64,000 nucleotides of DNA from Lytechinus variegatus (GCF_018143015.1 NC_054752.1:744001-808000), one strand, 5' to 3'; numbered from the stretch's first letter, positions 34,801 through 46,391 are shown. A program made the numbers and translations. Notes: a model not told the origin generated them from the letters alone.

Positions 34801-37800
34801 GATAGTCAAACATAAAATCGATGTTTTCTGGTAGAATTGGGATAACTGTGCTTCTTTTCTATATAGGCCTACTTGGTTATTCATGAATTATTATAGAGAC
34901 TAATTAATTGTTTATAATGCTCAGATAGTGCTGATATTCATATTTTGAAAGCCTTTTACAACAGATATCGCAATTCGAAGTTGAAAGATATGAACTTTGG
35001 ACATTTATAGCTAAACACCATGATCATTATAATAGAGGATTTATCATGAACAAACGATAACGATCGAGGGGGTATATACATGTGTATAATTTAATACATT
35101 GTGATAGATTATTATTGACAAACCTCTTAATATTTACCATCCTAGCAGATAATGACGATCGTAATAACATCGGGTGTGACAAAAATCAATTGTGTGCTTC
35201 AGCAATGTGTAATTGTTTCGAAAAGAAACCTCTTTTGAAAAGAAAAACATTTTGTAACAAGAACAACTGCTGACATTGTTTAGGTTCTAATTTCTTTCAT
35301 TTTTTCTTCATTCTGTCAAATTATCACACTGCAAGAACTCTGGTGTTGATTTGAAACCAGCCCTGAATCTATATTATATACGTCGACATCAGAGAAGTGT
35401 GAAAGAACACCAGCTTCGTTTTGGTCTATAAGACCAGATAGGTGTTTATACAACACCAATTAGTATTAAAACAGCATTGGTTTGATTCCAAACTGATGTT
35501 GTTTCAATACGCCTCTGGTGTGAACATAATTTATTCCGGGATGGTGTTAAATCAACACCGGAGTTTTTGTAGTGCATTATGAAGGTGTTGTGATTCACAT
35601 TGTGATAGCCCATAGCATATAAGGGAATCAACTTTGGTGATTCAATTTCAGCATGATTTTCGCTTAGGTCTATCATTTAGGTCTTTAGGTCTATCATACA
35701 GGTCTATCACTGAGAACATTTGTGTCTATCGATGCAGTCTACCATACTCACGTTGTTATTTCAATAATAAATTGCAAGACAGACTACAGGGATTTCTGGA
35801 TTTTATTCCAATCTTGAAGATTGATTAGAGAATTTCAGTTCAAATAAGTTTAGTCCACTCCAGAAAAATGTTGATTTGAATAAATTTTGAGAAAAATCCA
35901 ATAAGCATCTATATATAACGCTAAAAATTTCATCAAATCGGATATAAAATAAAAAAAAGTTATGAGACTTTAAACGTTCGCTTATTTTTAGCAAATAAGT
36001 CAATAACTACTTTATGAAAAAATAATATATGCACAATTCAATAACCTGCAAATGATTGAGTCGATGATGTCGCTCACTCATATTTATTTTGGTTTATTTT
36101 TATTGATGGAATTATACAATATTTCAATTTTTACCAATTTTACCATAAGGACAAACTTGACTGAACCATAAAGTGTTAAACCATGATGGTAATTTCATAT
36201 GTTCAGGGAGGAATAAAACTGACTTTTACATTTTCAAATTACAATGAGCATGATGAGGGGAATATTTCATTCTGAATGCAAAAGAACTAGTGAGCGGGTA
36301 ACGTCTCATTTGCATAGAAACCAGAATGTAAATATCGTTTTTTGTGAAATTATTTTTTGTAATTAACATCCGATTTTGATGAAATTTTCAGTGTTATACG
36401 CTTGTTGGTTTTCTCTTTATATTCAAATCAACTTTTTGTTGAGGTGGACTTGTCCTTTATTCATGTTAATAATCAGAACTTGTAGTAATTCGTTTTGAGC
36501 TTGATATACTGTTGTTTTTTCCGATGAATACCTTTAACTTAAAAGTTTCCATTTCTTTTTACTTCCGTCTGTACAGGAAGAACTTGAACTATTAAATACA
36601 GCTTCTGCGGAAATCAATCGACTAGAAAAACAATTAGATGTAAGTATATGTTAGCCTCTGATTCCAACTTCCGTTTCCTCTTTCATAATACGACCTTACC
36701 ACCGGGTTCATTTTGTCATGTTTATGATGTAGGCCTACCTTAGTACTGTCTTCAATCGGGGACATGATTATATAATCATGTTTTTTCATTTTTGATCCAC
36801 CACAGAATAACAAGATTATATACAGAGAAAGTTATATTTCTTTACCTTTTAGTTCTGTAACTTAATGTACAAGTACTTCCATAAATCACCATTTTCTCAG
36901 AAAAAATTAAATATTTTTCAAACAAGCTTCAGTTTTCTTGAAAGAGCTAGGCATGATATATTTGAAATCACAAACCATCAAACATATTGTAATTATGGCA
37001 GTGGCGTATGCGGGGGGAGGGGTGGTTACAGGGGGTCAAACTACCCTTAAATTGCTACCCACGTACCCCACCCCCCCCCCCCACCCCAAAAAAAAAAAAA
37101 AAAAAAAAAAAAATTGAAGGCCTTTTTTTTTTTGGGGGGGGGGGGGTGGGGATATAGGAAACCACCTGGAGACCGTCAACATTTCATTTAGCTTGACCCC
37201 CTACCCTTTAAAAAAAACTTGCGTATACGTTACCGTGGATTTTATATCACATGAAACACGGGAAGGTGCTCGTCTGTGATAAATAAAGATAATTCATAAT
37301 GTTCTTAATCTTATTTTTATGAATTACGTCAAAAAGCTCATTACTATTTTTTTCTAATATTTTGCCTTGGATTCTTTGAACACAGACTAACATTGTCTGA
37401 AACAGTGATAAGTATAATCAATACTGAACTTCTTTATACACTGTAAAAAAATAGTTGAAATTACTTAATAAAATTGTTTCAACAGATTGCCTTAATTTTT
37501 TCAAGTGTTTATGACTTTGGCAGTTTGTAGTAAACTTTACTTATTTTCTTTGCATCCATTTCACTCAAGAAAATCAACTTACAATGACTTAATTCAATTT
37601 AGTAAAAAAAATCACTAAATTGTTTGAAAAAAATCAAAGTCCACTCCCCATCTTCCCACTTGTACTTAAGTGGCATCATTTTCATATTAGACATCTTTTA
37701 TCCGAATATTAGACTTTGTGCATTTTCACTTAATACCTGTTACATTGATATTTATACGCGATCATTTCATTCTTACAAATAAAATAATGAGAACAATATA

Positions 37801-40800
37801 ATTATTTTATGAAAACCTAAAAGACATCTGAAATATTCTGCTGAATGACTATTTAATGTTGCTCTTTCTTTGATTCAACACAAGAATAAAATAGTTAGCA
37901 CACCCTTATCCGAAAAAAATTCAAACACAAATAGATATGACAGTTATTAAAAAAACCCCAAACATTTACTTGCATGTCTAATGAATATTCATGCATTATT
38001 AAGATAAGGCGTTACTTGAAAAATATAAGTACATTCAACAAGACAAGACTATAGTAATAATCATCTTTGCCTAATTGAGTTAGATTTACTCAATCAAAGA
38101 AAGCCAGTAATACGTGAATTTTCTTAAATGTATATTGAACCCAAATGAATCAAGTAAATTAAAAGACAAGTTAAAACTACTTTAAAAATGAAAAATAATT
38201 ACAAATTATAAATTCTACTTATATTCATTAAGTATTAACAACGGATTCATATTTTTTACAGTGTAATGTGAGTTATTATAAATTGTTGTTTAAACAATAT
38301 TCAGAGCTAATCTCAATTAGCATTTTGATATTATGTACACAGTCGTAAGCTCCAATTACTATTTTTTTATGTTTATGTACTGTTTCGTGAAAGCGTAAAT
38401 ACGGTGAGAATTGATGATAAATTCAAATCAATTCAACTTGAAGTTGAGATGACCCCCCATACGTTGCATTCCTTACTCTCTGGATGTATTACTGCATTTA
38501 TTACTTCTGCTCGCATGCCCCGACCCCCCCCCCCTCACTATCTGTCTCCCACCCCCATCTCTCTCTCCCTCTAGACCCCCCCCCCCCCCCTCTCCTTCCC
38601 TTCCTCTCTCTCCTCTGTCATATCTCCCCGTCTATCTCATTGGTCTTTAAAGGATTCATCAAAATAATCAATCATGTCAATTTGATGGTGAAGATTTCGT
38701 CCGCACAACAAAAGTGGCCAAAATTTACCAAAGTTCTAGTATTCTTTTTAATTTTATTTCAACCAAAACTGTGATTATTTTGCGCATGATACCCATTTTT
38801 TTTTGGGGGGGGGGGGGGTAGGTGGAGCTTACTCACCAAGACGAAGGCTGTTCAGGCCAATTCTGTTTAAGATTGTACTTATATACTTCTCTATACATGT
38901 ATTATTTTGAATCGTGCAAGTCTTAATAGCTACAAAAATACAACATCAAAATCAGTATCAGAAAAATATCTCAATATCTCAATTCCCCGTGTTACTTCAA
39001 TAGGAATCTCGGCAAGCATTTCGACAGACCTTAACCGAATCAACACAAAGTTTGAATGAGAAGATCAAGAAATGTCGAAAATCAGCTCAAAAAGCTCAGG
39101 GTTATTATGCAGCCAAGGAGGAGGCAAGAAGGGTAAGTTGGGTCACCGCTCGTTCATTTATTTATTCATTCATTCATTCATTTATTTCTCTATTCATTTA
39201 TTTATTCATTTATTTCTCTATTTATTTATTTATTTATTCATTCATTTTTATTTATTTATTTATTCATTTATTTATTTATTTATTTATTTATATATTGTTT
39301 GTTTGTTTGTTATGTTGTCTATAATCTAACAGTGACATACTGGTGGGGATTAGTGGTCTCGATCCATCCCTTGGCCCGGCATACATATTGCAATTGTGTT
39401 AACTTTGGCATCCTATATAACTAATTACCATGGTAACGATGCCTAACAAAAAATACCTTTTTTAAAGTCACACCAGCCTTTTCATTAGATTTCTTTGAAT
39501 GTCAAGCCAAATGACTCTTGCTGTATACACGTTTCTATCATGTCTATTAGATTTCAATAATTTATCTACAATGTCGACCTATCCCTGTGTTTGGGTGGTT
39601 TGTTTGATTAATTTGCATTCGAATATTCATAGTTGCGTATTGTAAAAAGAAAAAAAATAGGTAATAGACGATGGCTCATCATGCAACTGAATTTGAAAAA
39701 CATAAAATGATGGAACTTTGCTGTCAATTACTACTCGTCTTTAGAATTCTTGTACCAATCCCATCTGACCTAAAGGCCTATATTTTCATGTGTGACATTA
39801 TGGGACCCAGCGCCTCTGAATGTTTTTTTTCAGAGATAAATGGAGCTAAACAAAAAATTATCATTACCATCATCATCATCATCACCATCATAATTATCAT
39901 CATCATTATCATTATAATCATCATTATCATCCTTAGAAATGATGCGAATTTTTTTCCTCTCTGTCCACAGGCTCAGGAGCTTGCCCAAGAAGCAGCGTTA
40001 CGATATCAGCGAGCATCAAGCATGTATTCAGCAGCTAAAGAAACTATCTCAATAGCCGAAGAAGCCGCTCTTACATCAAGGAAACAGAGAGAACAAGACT
40101 CTAGAAGACGATTCGATTCCGCTCTTCAAGAAATGCTTAATCTATCCACAGAGAAAGTAAGTATAACAGTTTTAATCATTACGATAGGAATAATAAAATT
40201 AATGATATACTCTTATCCAATAGTCCTCTTAATTTCAAGGATTTTATATAAACCTTCTGCATGTGAACGATGACCATCCGAATATTGGATTTGTTTTCTT
40301 CCAATCTCAAGGATTAACTTGTAAATCTCAAAAGATATAAAAAAAAATTATCTTTACTTTTAAACTCCACTCACTGGCGTTCAGATAGGCGTGAGGCCTG
40401 GGGGCCATGGACCCCCTCCCCCACAAAAAAAAATCACGAAAAAAAAATAGAGAAGCAGTGAAGTATGGTATTATTTTCTGGATATTATGTCAATATCACA
40501 AAATTTGGATTTTGTTTGGCAAAAGGTCAAAATTTTCGGTTAGACTTAAGATTCAAGATTTAAGATTCAATTTCCATCAACAATTTTTTGTTTAAAATAC
40601 AAAAAATACAAAATAAATAAATTGTACTAGTATAACCGCTCAAAACAAGAATGTTAACACAGTTAAGGATATGACAGAATTTAGTCATGACAGTTTCGTT
40701 TTCATTTATGGTAAATATTGTTATAACAATATGCCCTATATGTATTTTCTTCAATTTCTTTTACTTCTTAGTTGAATGCAGCTGAACAGGAAAAGCGTGA

Positions 40801-43378
40801 AAGTCAAAACGAACATGAAAAACGTTCTAAACATTATATAACCAGCCAACAACTAGTCGATCAGCTGGCGAAGAAATTCAAAAGATCTATCAATAAATCA
40901 GCGTAAGTATTGGGAATTTCCTAGATATTTTTAAACAATTTTGTTATCATTAAGAAATTTCCCCATCTTGTAAACTTTCACTTGCAGGAGCATCATGGAG
41001 TATACTATAAATGAAAGCTTACGGGAAAAGGGCCAAAATTTAGATTGTGAATAAAGAACCTTATTTTATATAAAATATGATTCTAGCATGACTAGTTCAT
41101 GGCTTTATTCTATTTAGCTAGCATAGCTTTAATCTACAAGGGGAGCGTCAGCATTCACTTTTGTCATCAACTTTATACATCGAACATGATAATGACCAGT
41201 AAGATTGTATGCATGTTCAGTTACCTGCCCTCCTAACCATGCTAACCTTTCGCGACCCATTTGAGTTGTCGAAAGAGCTATCGGAAAGATTTTTGCACTA
41301 CCAATCGACCCTGGTGCAACTATACCAGATGGACGTATGGCGAAATATCAACAAGATACCCATGTAATTAAAGGAGTACTTCAGGCTGAAAATAGCGTTA
41401 TTTGAAAAACTCAAGTAAAATCAGACAAACAAACCGAAAGCGTCATCAAGTTAGACAGGAAATAGAATAGTTAAAACATTGTAAAGTGTTGCATCGTTTT
41501 GGCGAAACAGTTCTATCAATGCCTGCATGAATATGCTATGAGTATGCTGATGATGCCATATCCACACTTCTTTTTTGTAATTTGTTATATGAAATTGTGT
41601 TTTTTCATATTTGGTCCTCAAAGAACTACAAAAATTTAATTGATTGATTACTGAATTAATGTGTAAGGTAATCATTTCTGCAACTTACTTTGGTGTTATG
41701 TATTATCAACATATCTATGAAAAATTAAAATAATTGTGATATTATGTAATAACATAGAAAAGGCAAATTTTTGGACATGTCATCTTCATCATACCTATAC
41801 TCATGCATGTAACATATGCCACAAAATATTGCTAATTTCTAAAATTAAATATCATTGTTATTTATTACCAGATTTCGACAAAAAATGTCATCGTTTTGCT
41901 CAGTGAAGTTTACTCTTTTTATTTAGATATGATTTTCAGCCAAGGGCATTTCTTTAAATTTTCTTGCTCAATGTAGGACGGTCCATTGTGGCTAACTCAT
42001 TCTGCATTGACAAAAATTGACCTCTGTCATTTTATCTTGTAAAAAAAACAGAGAGTACTATGATCTGAAGAAGTCATTCTTCTATCAGCTGAACGACCTG
42101 AAGACACGAACTGAAGCCTTACAATGCGCCCTCACTGAAAGCAAGGCCAAGTATCGAGGAGCTCTGAAGCATTTGGAGGAAATCTCAGATGACATTCATC
42201 AATCCCGTCAAGTTGCTGTGATCCTAGCTGGTAGTCGACAGAGTGGAGTGGGTGCGGAGACAGAGAGTGAATCGGAACATGAGAAACTTGATATCACATT
42301 CAATATTGGTTAGTTTAATGTTTCAGAGATCTTTTGCAAAGCATTCAGTTTACCCATCAGCTTTGTCTTTTCGAGACCGGTTAACCAACATTGTTAGGCC
42401 TTTTGACATCCACCTACATCACCATTAAACAGCCAAATTTAATGAAAAACAATTCAAAATGGGATGCCTGTTTTTTAGTTATTACTTTGTTTTAAGTTTG
42501 ACTTGCTATCATTCTAGAAGGGAGTACTTTCAGAATTTGTTCTCACTGAGATGATGCAGTGAACCTACCACTAATATTGCTCATGTTTTCTTTTTCATTG
42601 ATCCACATGGGTATATTATTTTGTCCGCTTTGTAAATCGTTATTTCATCCTGGTTTCTTCCACAGATGATGGCATGGATAATGATAGCATTGTTACCGAT
42701 TCATCCGACCCATCTAGTTGTACATCACCGCCCTCTAAGTTCACATCAAGATCAATCTCAGGCTCAAGTCTACCATCTCCCGCTGAGTGGGACAATACAG
42801 AGAAAAAAACAGACAACCATTTTAACTTCGAGAATATTCCAGGCAACAGTCGTAAAGAGAAGCCAAAAAGAGATTCCCTTCCCAAGATACACATGGAAAC
42901 CGTGGATGATGTCGAAGATGATGACGACGTTGATGATGAAAATATTTTTATTGGCATTGATATCGACAGCGACAGTGACGATGACACCGATGGAAAGCTT
43001 GATGTCAAGCGTAAGCTAAGAACAATCAGCATTGGTGACCTCAAGTCATTCAGCGTCTTTGAAGACGGTGAAAACATCGATACACTGGTGACGGCTGATG
43101 AATCGAATATCCCGACATCGAATCAATTGACTTCTAAACAAGTGAACGATCAAACAGTAAATGAATCATGCAACAATGATGATAATGGTGATTCAATCAA
43201 ACCCGTGAATGAAACCATAGATGAAACTCTCACTGACAACCTTACTGAAATTGTCACACTCAATAAAGATGTTATGGATTCTGTTGATGACGATACACAG
43301 CGTCAAAGAGATCAACAAGATGACGGCGGAGATGAAATCGAGAATGATAAAGCTGATGATGACGTCGTTTGGATATAA
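31799..43378 (+). CDS. SH3BP5: SH3BP5-family protein (Rab11 guanine-nucleotide exchange factor), complete, 7 coding exons
   Basis: SH3BP5/SH3BP5L/REI-1 proteins are coiled-coil exchange factors for Rab11 on recycling and secretory membranes (family knowledge). Coding exons 31799-31855, 36577-36639, 39004-39132, 39971-40156, 40772-40902, 42052-42308 and 42666-43378 join in phase to 1536 nt (511 residues plus stop). Visible: LDPRIKEELELLNTASAEIN (14-33, cf. VDPRIQGELEKLN of human), a long helical region to about 255 with YSAAKETISIAEEA, RFDSALQEMLN, FKRSINKSA, YRGALKHLEEISDDIHQSR, then SGVGAE. Residues from about 275 to 511 form a low-complexity Ser/Asp/Glu-rich tail. The start ATG has an in-frame TGA 15 bp upstream. 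Whether it is closer to SH3BP5 or SH3BP5L is undecided. Larger than the human proteins (455 and about 393 residues) because of the tail. Confidence 0.94.
32160..32515 (+). repeat. GGTCAAAGGTC tandem-repeat family, second type, intron 1
   Basis: Two units of about 169 bp with CCATTTCTTTATTTCTACA- and GATGATTGGGTCAAAGGTCG-type blocks, ending TCGCAAACCACC. Related to 57985-58430. Confidence 0.7.
32516..35320. other. SH3BP5-family intron 1, mostly unique sequence
   Basis: AT-rich, with a C-run near 33856 and short frames without recognisable domains. No RNA gene or clear mobile element seen. Confidence 0.4.
35327..35574. mobile_element. MITE with CACTGCAAGAACTCTGGTG ends
   Basis: Left CACTGCAAGAACTCTGGTG + TTGATTTGA and right TTAAATCAACACCGGAG + TTTTTGTAGTG pair as about 28-bp inverted ends; interior repeats ACACCA/TGGTGT. 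Confidence 0.82.
35849..36458. mobile_element. Palindromic family, copy 6, SH3BP5-family intron 1
   Basis: Mirrored halves as in 262-828 with several deletions; ends TTTAGTCCACTCCAG and GGTGGACTTGTCCTTTA. Lies about 120 bp before exon 2. Confidence 0.8.
36577..36639 (+). CDS. SH3BP5: SH3BP5-family coding exon 2
   Basis: Twenty-one codons, EELELLNTASAEINRLEKQL then D. Acceptor CTGTACAG, donor GTAAGT. Short, but the peptide continues the family alignment exactly. Confidence 0.9.
36996..37240. mobile_element. MITE ending GGCAGTGGCGTATGCGG
   Basis: Left CAGTGGCGTATGCGGGG and right CTTGCGTATACGTTACCG pair imperfectly; both sides carry a GGGGGTCAAACTA-like block. Long poly-A/T and C/G runs fill the centre. 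Confidence 0.65.
37437..38265. mobile_element. TACACTGTAAAAAA inverted-repeat element
   Basis: Ends TACACTGTAAAAAAATA and ATATTTTTTACAGTGTAA are 16-17 bp inverted matches; subterminal AATTACTTAAT/ATTAAGTATT also mirrors. 829 bp, AT-rich, no frame. Confidence 0.75.
38520..38620. repeat. C/T-rich low complexity
   Basis: Runs of C up to 15 and CTCTCT tracts. Open frames here are compositional. Confidence 0.9.
39004..39132 (+). CDS. SH3BP5: SH3BP5-family coding exon 3
   Basis: Forty-three codons, ESRQAFRQTLTESTQSLNEK through YYAAKEEARR. Acceptor TTCAATAG, donor GTAAGT. A TTTA/TTCA microsatellite starts about 15 bp into the following intron. Confidence 0.93.
39147..39310. repeat. (TTTA/TTCA)n microsatellite
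   Basis: Tetranucleotide array starting about 15 bp after the exon 3 donor of the SH3BP5-family gene and ending in (TTTG)n. Confidence 0.95.
39866..39945. repeat. (ATC/ATT)n microsatellite
   Basis: Trinucleotide array ending about 25 bp before the exon 4 acceptor. Confidence 0.93.
39971..40156 (+). CDS. SH3BP5: SH3BP5-family coding exon 4
   Basis: Sixty-two codons, AQELAQEAALRYQRASSMYS through EMLNLSTEK. Contains YSAAKETISIAEEA, the most conserved helix of the family. Acceptor CTGTCCACAG, donor GTAAGT. An ATC/ATT microsatellite sits about 25 bp before the acceptor. Confidence 0.95.
40772..40902 (+). CDS. SH3BP5: SH3BP5-family coding exon 5
   Basis: Encodes LNAAEQEKRESQNEHEKRSK through FKRSINKS plus two bases of the next codon. 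Acceptor TTACTTCTTAG, donor GTAAGT. Confidence 0.93.
41368..41900. mobile_element. Diverged palindrome-type element, intron 5
   Basis: Begins AAAGGAGTACTTCAGGCTG and includes TGATGATGCCATATCCACAC. Similar in plan to 46537-47030 (TGATGATGTCATATCCTTG / GGGGATGTGACATC), a second family with the mirrored layout. Confidence 0.5.
42052..42308 (+). CDS. SH3BP5: SH3BP5-family coding exon 6
   Basis: Completes Ala189 and encodes EYYDLKKSFFYQLNDLKTR through LDITFNI. Contains the end of the coiled coil (YRGALKHLEEISDDIHQSR) and the conserved GVGAE. The acceptor is within AAAAACAG; ending exactly there is needed for phase. Confidence 0.92.
42666..43378 (+). CDS. SH3BP5: SH3BP5-family terminal exon: acidic tail
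   Basis: In frame from the acceptor TTCTTCCACAG to TAA (237 codons). Very rich in Asp, Glu, Ser and Thr, with runs such as VEDDDDVDDENIFIGIDIDS, one basic patch KRKLRTISIGDLKSFSVF that offers an RxxS phosphosite, and a hydrophobic end DDDVVWI. Likely disordered. A terminal exon by absence of a donor and presence of a polyA signal downstream. Confidence 0.88.
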
Positions 43379-45055
43379 TCGATTGACATCTTGAATGACT
43401 GTAACATGATTGCGAATAACAATCATTAACTTTAATCCGTATTCATGCCACGATATAAGAATTACAAGGTTCCATCATTGTGGCGAGTACGTGTCACTAA
43501 CGTAAGTTTAGGGTTGAATTGAATCCCTTCCTTCCGTGTATATCGACCTGACAAGTTCCATTCTTCTTAGCTATAAAGTTTCAAGCGGCAATTTAAAAGA
43601 TGTTTTTTTATATACTTCCTTAAGTCTTTGAATGCCTACATCGCTCTCATCACAGAACCATCTCATTACGATTGATCATCATCAATAAGCGACGTCCGTA
43701 ATTTATAAACGAAAAGCATGACGCATGCGCATAAACTTCTTCTAAAGGTTTGATGCCTTTTGATTGACACTTTATAGATAGATAGTCATTTTATGAATTC
43801 GACTTGAATGTATTTCTTTGGTTAAAGTCTGGAACATTGAAGTCAATTTAACAACATTCACCAGCAAAGATGCTAAGTGAATGTTTTAATTTATCGAAGA
43901 AAAAAAATCCCGTTATAACTAAAATACATTTTATCTTCAAAATAATATGAATGTTTGATGCGACATGACAGAATTTATGAATAAAATATATATTATGTAT
44001 TATTGTTGATGTGATTGTGTTCTTAAGATTAAGCTATAAAAATGATATATTCCTCCCTTTCTTGTACTGTTTTCTCCTTCGTTCTTTCTCTCTTTCTTTC
44101 ACTGTGCCTTGGGCGCTCTGCCGAGTGGATTTGGTGCATTACAAATTACATATATTATTATCATAATTATTCTATAAAAGTAACAATATTGAATTCAGAA
44201 TGAGAATTAAAAAGAAAACCTCCAACCTCCTTCCATAAAATGATCAACATACAAAGAATAAATTGATAATGATGACACTCGGAATGATAAAATTGGGGTT
44301 TAGCTTAAAAGAGAAATATGTCTACCCAAACTCTCACATGTATAGTTCTTATTAGAGATGATTGTCTCTATTTATTTTATAAATCATTAATAACACAGAT
44401 CTCAAAGTAGAGAAAACCCAGGTGGCAACAAGAGAGAGAGAGAGAGATGAAAATGAAGGAATAGATACGAATTAATGTGTGGAAAAAGTGTAGAAAAAGA
44501 GTAATGATTGATGACGGATGACGGAGAAAGTGAGAGAAAGAGACAAATAATGAAATAATTGAATAGAATAACTGTATATGTCCATAACAGATTTTTGTCA
44601 CTGGTTTATATATATTTCTACGAAACATAAAGTGATAGGTAAATGGCAACAGAAGAAGATTATCTTATCCCAGATTATGAATAAATGATAATGATCATAA
44701 TAGTTGCTCACAAGATAATAATCTTTACTCATAAGAAATGGCGCGAATTTTCTTCCCAAATGAAATAAATATATACGCAGACGCTATTCTATTTTGTTTC
44801 GTTTGAGCTTTTAGTTAGAAACTTTTTTTAGATAATGACAACAAAATTATCAGAAAGAGGATATCAAGAGTGGTCTTAGTCATAATAGCATGTATCATAC
44901 TTTTTCTATGCAATATACAAAAATGGATGCATCCCAAAAAATCAAAGAATAATAAAAGATGGTCATCACACAAAAATACGACAATCGATATTAATTACCA
45001 CCATGATCACCAGAGCGGAACGACTTCGCTCCATTTACCCCGATGTAATATTCAT
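43379..45055. other. 3' UTR and intergenic sequence
   Basis: 3' UTR to about 44005, then AT-rich sequence with short AG and TC tracts (44060-44110, 44430-44450). No gene or clear element. Confidence 0.45.
43980..43985 (+). promoter_or_regulatory. Candidate polyadenylation signal of the SH3BP5-family gene
   Basis: An AATAAA about 600 bp past the stop is followed by AT-rich then T/G-rich sequence (TGTGATTGTG), consistent with a cleavage region. Confidence 0.45.
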
Positions 45056-45369
45056 TCAAAGGGATAGTCCAGAATGTTTTCTTTAAAAAAGAGTAAAATT
45101 CACAGAGCAAAATGCTGAAACTCTGATCAAAATCGGATAATAAATAATGAATGAAGCAGAGGCGTCGATCCTGGGGGCCGATCACCCCACCGATGAAAAT
45201 ACGGGGGGGGGGGCAAACATATCGTTTTGCCCCCCTCCCCCAATAATTCCGGATGTGCAAAAATGAAATAAGATTGTAATGTTACATAGAAATCAGCAAG
45301 TGAGATTGAGATACGCAACTCGTTCTTTATTCAAAATCGTGCTCAAAATGTCCGCTTTTCAGATAGGAA

Positions 45370-45860
45370 TATAAAAAATTTCAGCTCGCGCTTTGCGCTC
45401 ACATCACATCTGTAGCAAAAACCCATACTTTTCATGATTAAATAGGTGGATAGAATGTCCCGTTTTCAGTTCTAAACCTCAAAAAAAAATCCCGCTCCGA
45501 TTTGCAATAATCTTTTGTTTGATCTAGATCTTGTTCTTGATTAAAAACGTCCATTAAACTGTCATTTTTTTCAGATCAGAATATCAAAATTTTCAGCTCA
45601 CGCTTCGCGCTCGCATCTATTGTTCTTTTAGATACCCATCTTAATCATTGGTACCAAAAATCCTTAGAATATCAAGCTCTCAGGTCAGAATATAAACAAA
45701 GTTCAGCTCGCTCTCGGCACTCGCATCATCTGTGTAGTGAGATATGTATCCTACTCATGAGTTACTACAAACAGGACGGTACCTTTTACCTGTTTTTTCA
45801 GGTCAGTGTACTAGAAAATTTGAGCTCGCGCTTCGCGCTCGCATTCATTTTGTTGGTGAG
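45370..45860 (+). repeat. CGCTTCGCGCTCGCAT array, about 110-bp period
   Basis: AGCTCGCGCTTTGCGCTCAC (45382), a degenerate unit near 45487, AGCTCACGCTTCGCGCTCGC (45596), AGCTCGCTCTCGGCACTCGC (45706) and AGCTCGCGCTTCGCGCTCGC (45821). Between them the sequence recalls TCAGATCAGAATATCAAAA. Relatives at 2240-3030 and 9170-9430. Confidence 0.82.
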
Positions 45861-45930
45861 ATATATATACATACATGTATATATATATGTATATATATAT
45901 ATGTATATATATATACATATATATATACGC
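45861..45930. repeat. TATATG/TATACA microsatellite
   Basis: Alternating T/A with G or C interruptions; left boundary of the segment at 45935-46085. Confidence 0.9.
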
Positions 45931-45965
45931 TTTAATAAAAAACAACTGTCATTCAAACTTGTCAC

Positions 45966-46072
45966 AATTCACGAATCTTCCCTGAAGAAGGTAGAGGTCT
46001 ACCGAAAATTTGGAGAGTTAATAAAAGAACTTAATTGTTGGCATTACAAAAACTGCATTACTCGTGAATTTG
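45966..46072 (+). ncRNA. Hammerhead-like structured segment (tentative)
   Basis: Outer 9-bp stem AATTCACGA/TCGTGAATT encloses CTGAAGA (45982-45988), a stem GGTAGA/TCTACC (45990-46003) and GAAA (46004-46007), the CUGANGA-stem-GAAA order of hammerhead ribozymes. One extra A between CTGAAGA and the stem, and an unclear stem III, weaken the match. May derive from a Penelope-like retroelement 3' end. Confidence 0.3.
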
Positions 46073-46089
46073 TTTCGCATTCCTGATGT

Positions 46090-46090
46090 G

Positions 46091-46173
<83 letters not shown>

Positions 46174-46190
46174 GTATATACATACATATA
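46090..46190. repeat. (AT)n-rich microsatellite
   Basis: About 100 bp, mostly TA with a few G or C. Confidence 0.95.
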
Positions 46191-46391
46191 CACTCTAAAA
46201 ACAAATCAGTCAAAAATGACTAGTTAATAGGGTCAGCTGGGAGCAACTGTTATTCTAGTCATATTTTACTAGAACGGAGTTATTTCTGACTAGAATATAT
46301 GTCAGAAATTCGAATATCAGTGATTGCCATATCAGTTGCACCCAGCTGACTACTAGTCTAGTCAATTTGACTGATTTGTTTTAAGAGTGTA
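46191..46391. mobile_element. MITE CACTCTAAAAACAAATCAGT
   Basis: About 58-bp inverted ends: ACAAATCAGTCAAAAATGAC and GGTCAGCTGGGAGCAACTG pair with CAGTTGCACCCAGCTGAC and TGACTGATTTGTTTTAAGAG. Inserted at the edge of a TA microsatellite. Confidence 0.87.

Noticed and set aside
37437-38265. Long terminal repeat of a retroelement
   Set aside because: The ends are inverted rather than direct and only 16-17 bp long; this is a DNA-transposon-like element.
39671-40273. 200-codon open frame as a separate gene
   Set aside because: It is exon 4 of the SH3BP5-family gene (39971-40156) extended through a microsatellite upstream and intron downstream; both splice sites are good and the peptide is homologous only between them.
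42640-43077. Minus-strand frame over the last SH3BP5-family exon
   Set aside because: Antisense shadow of a low-complexity acidic coding exon; no homology seen.
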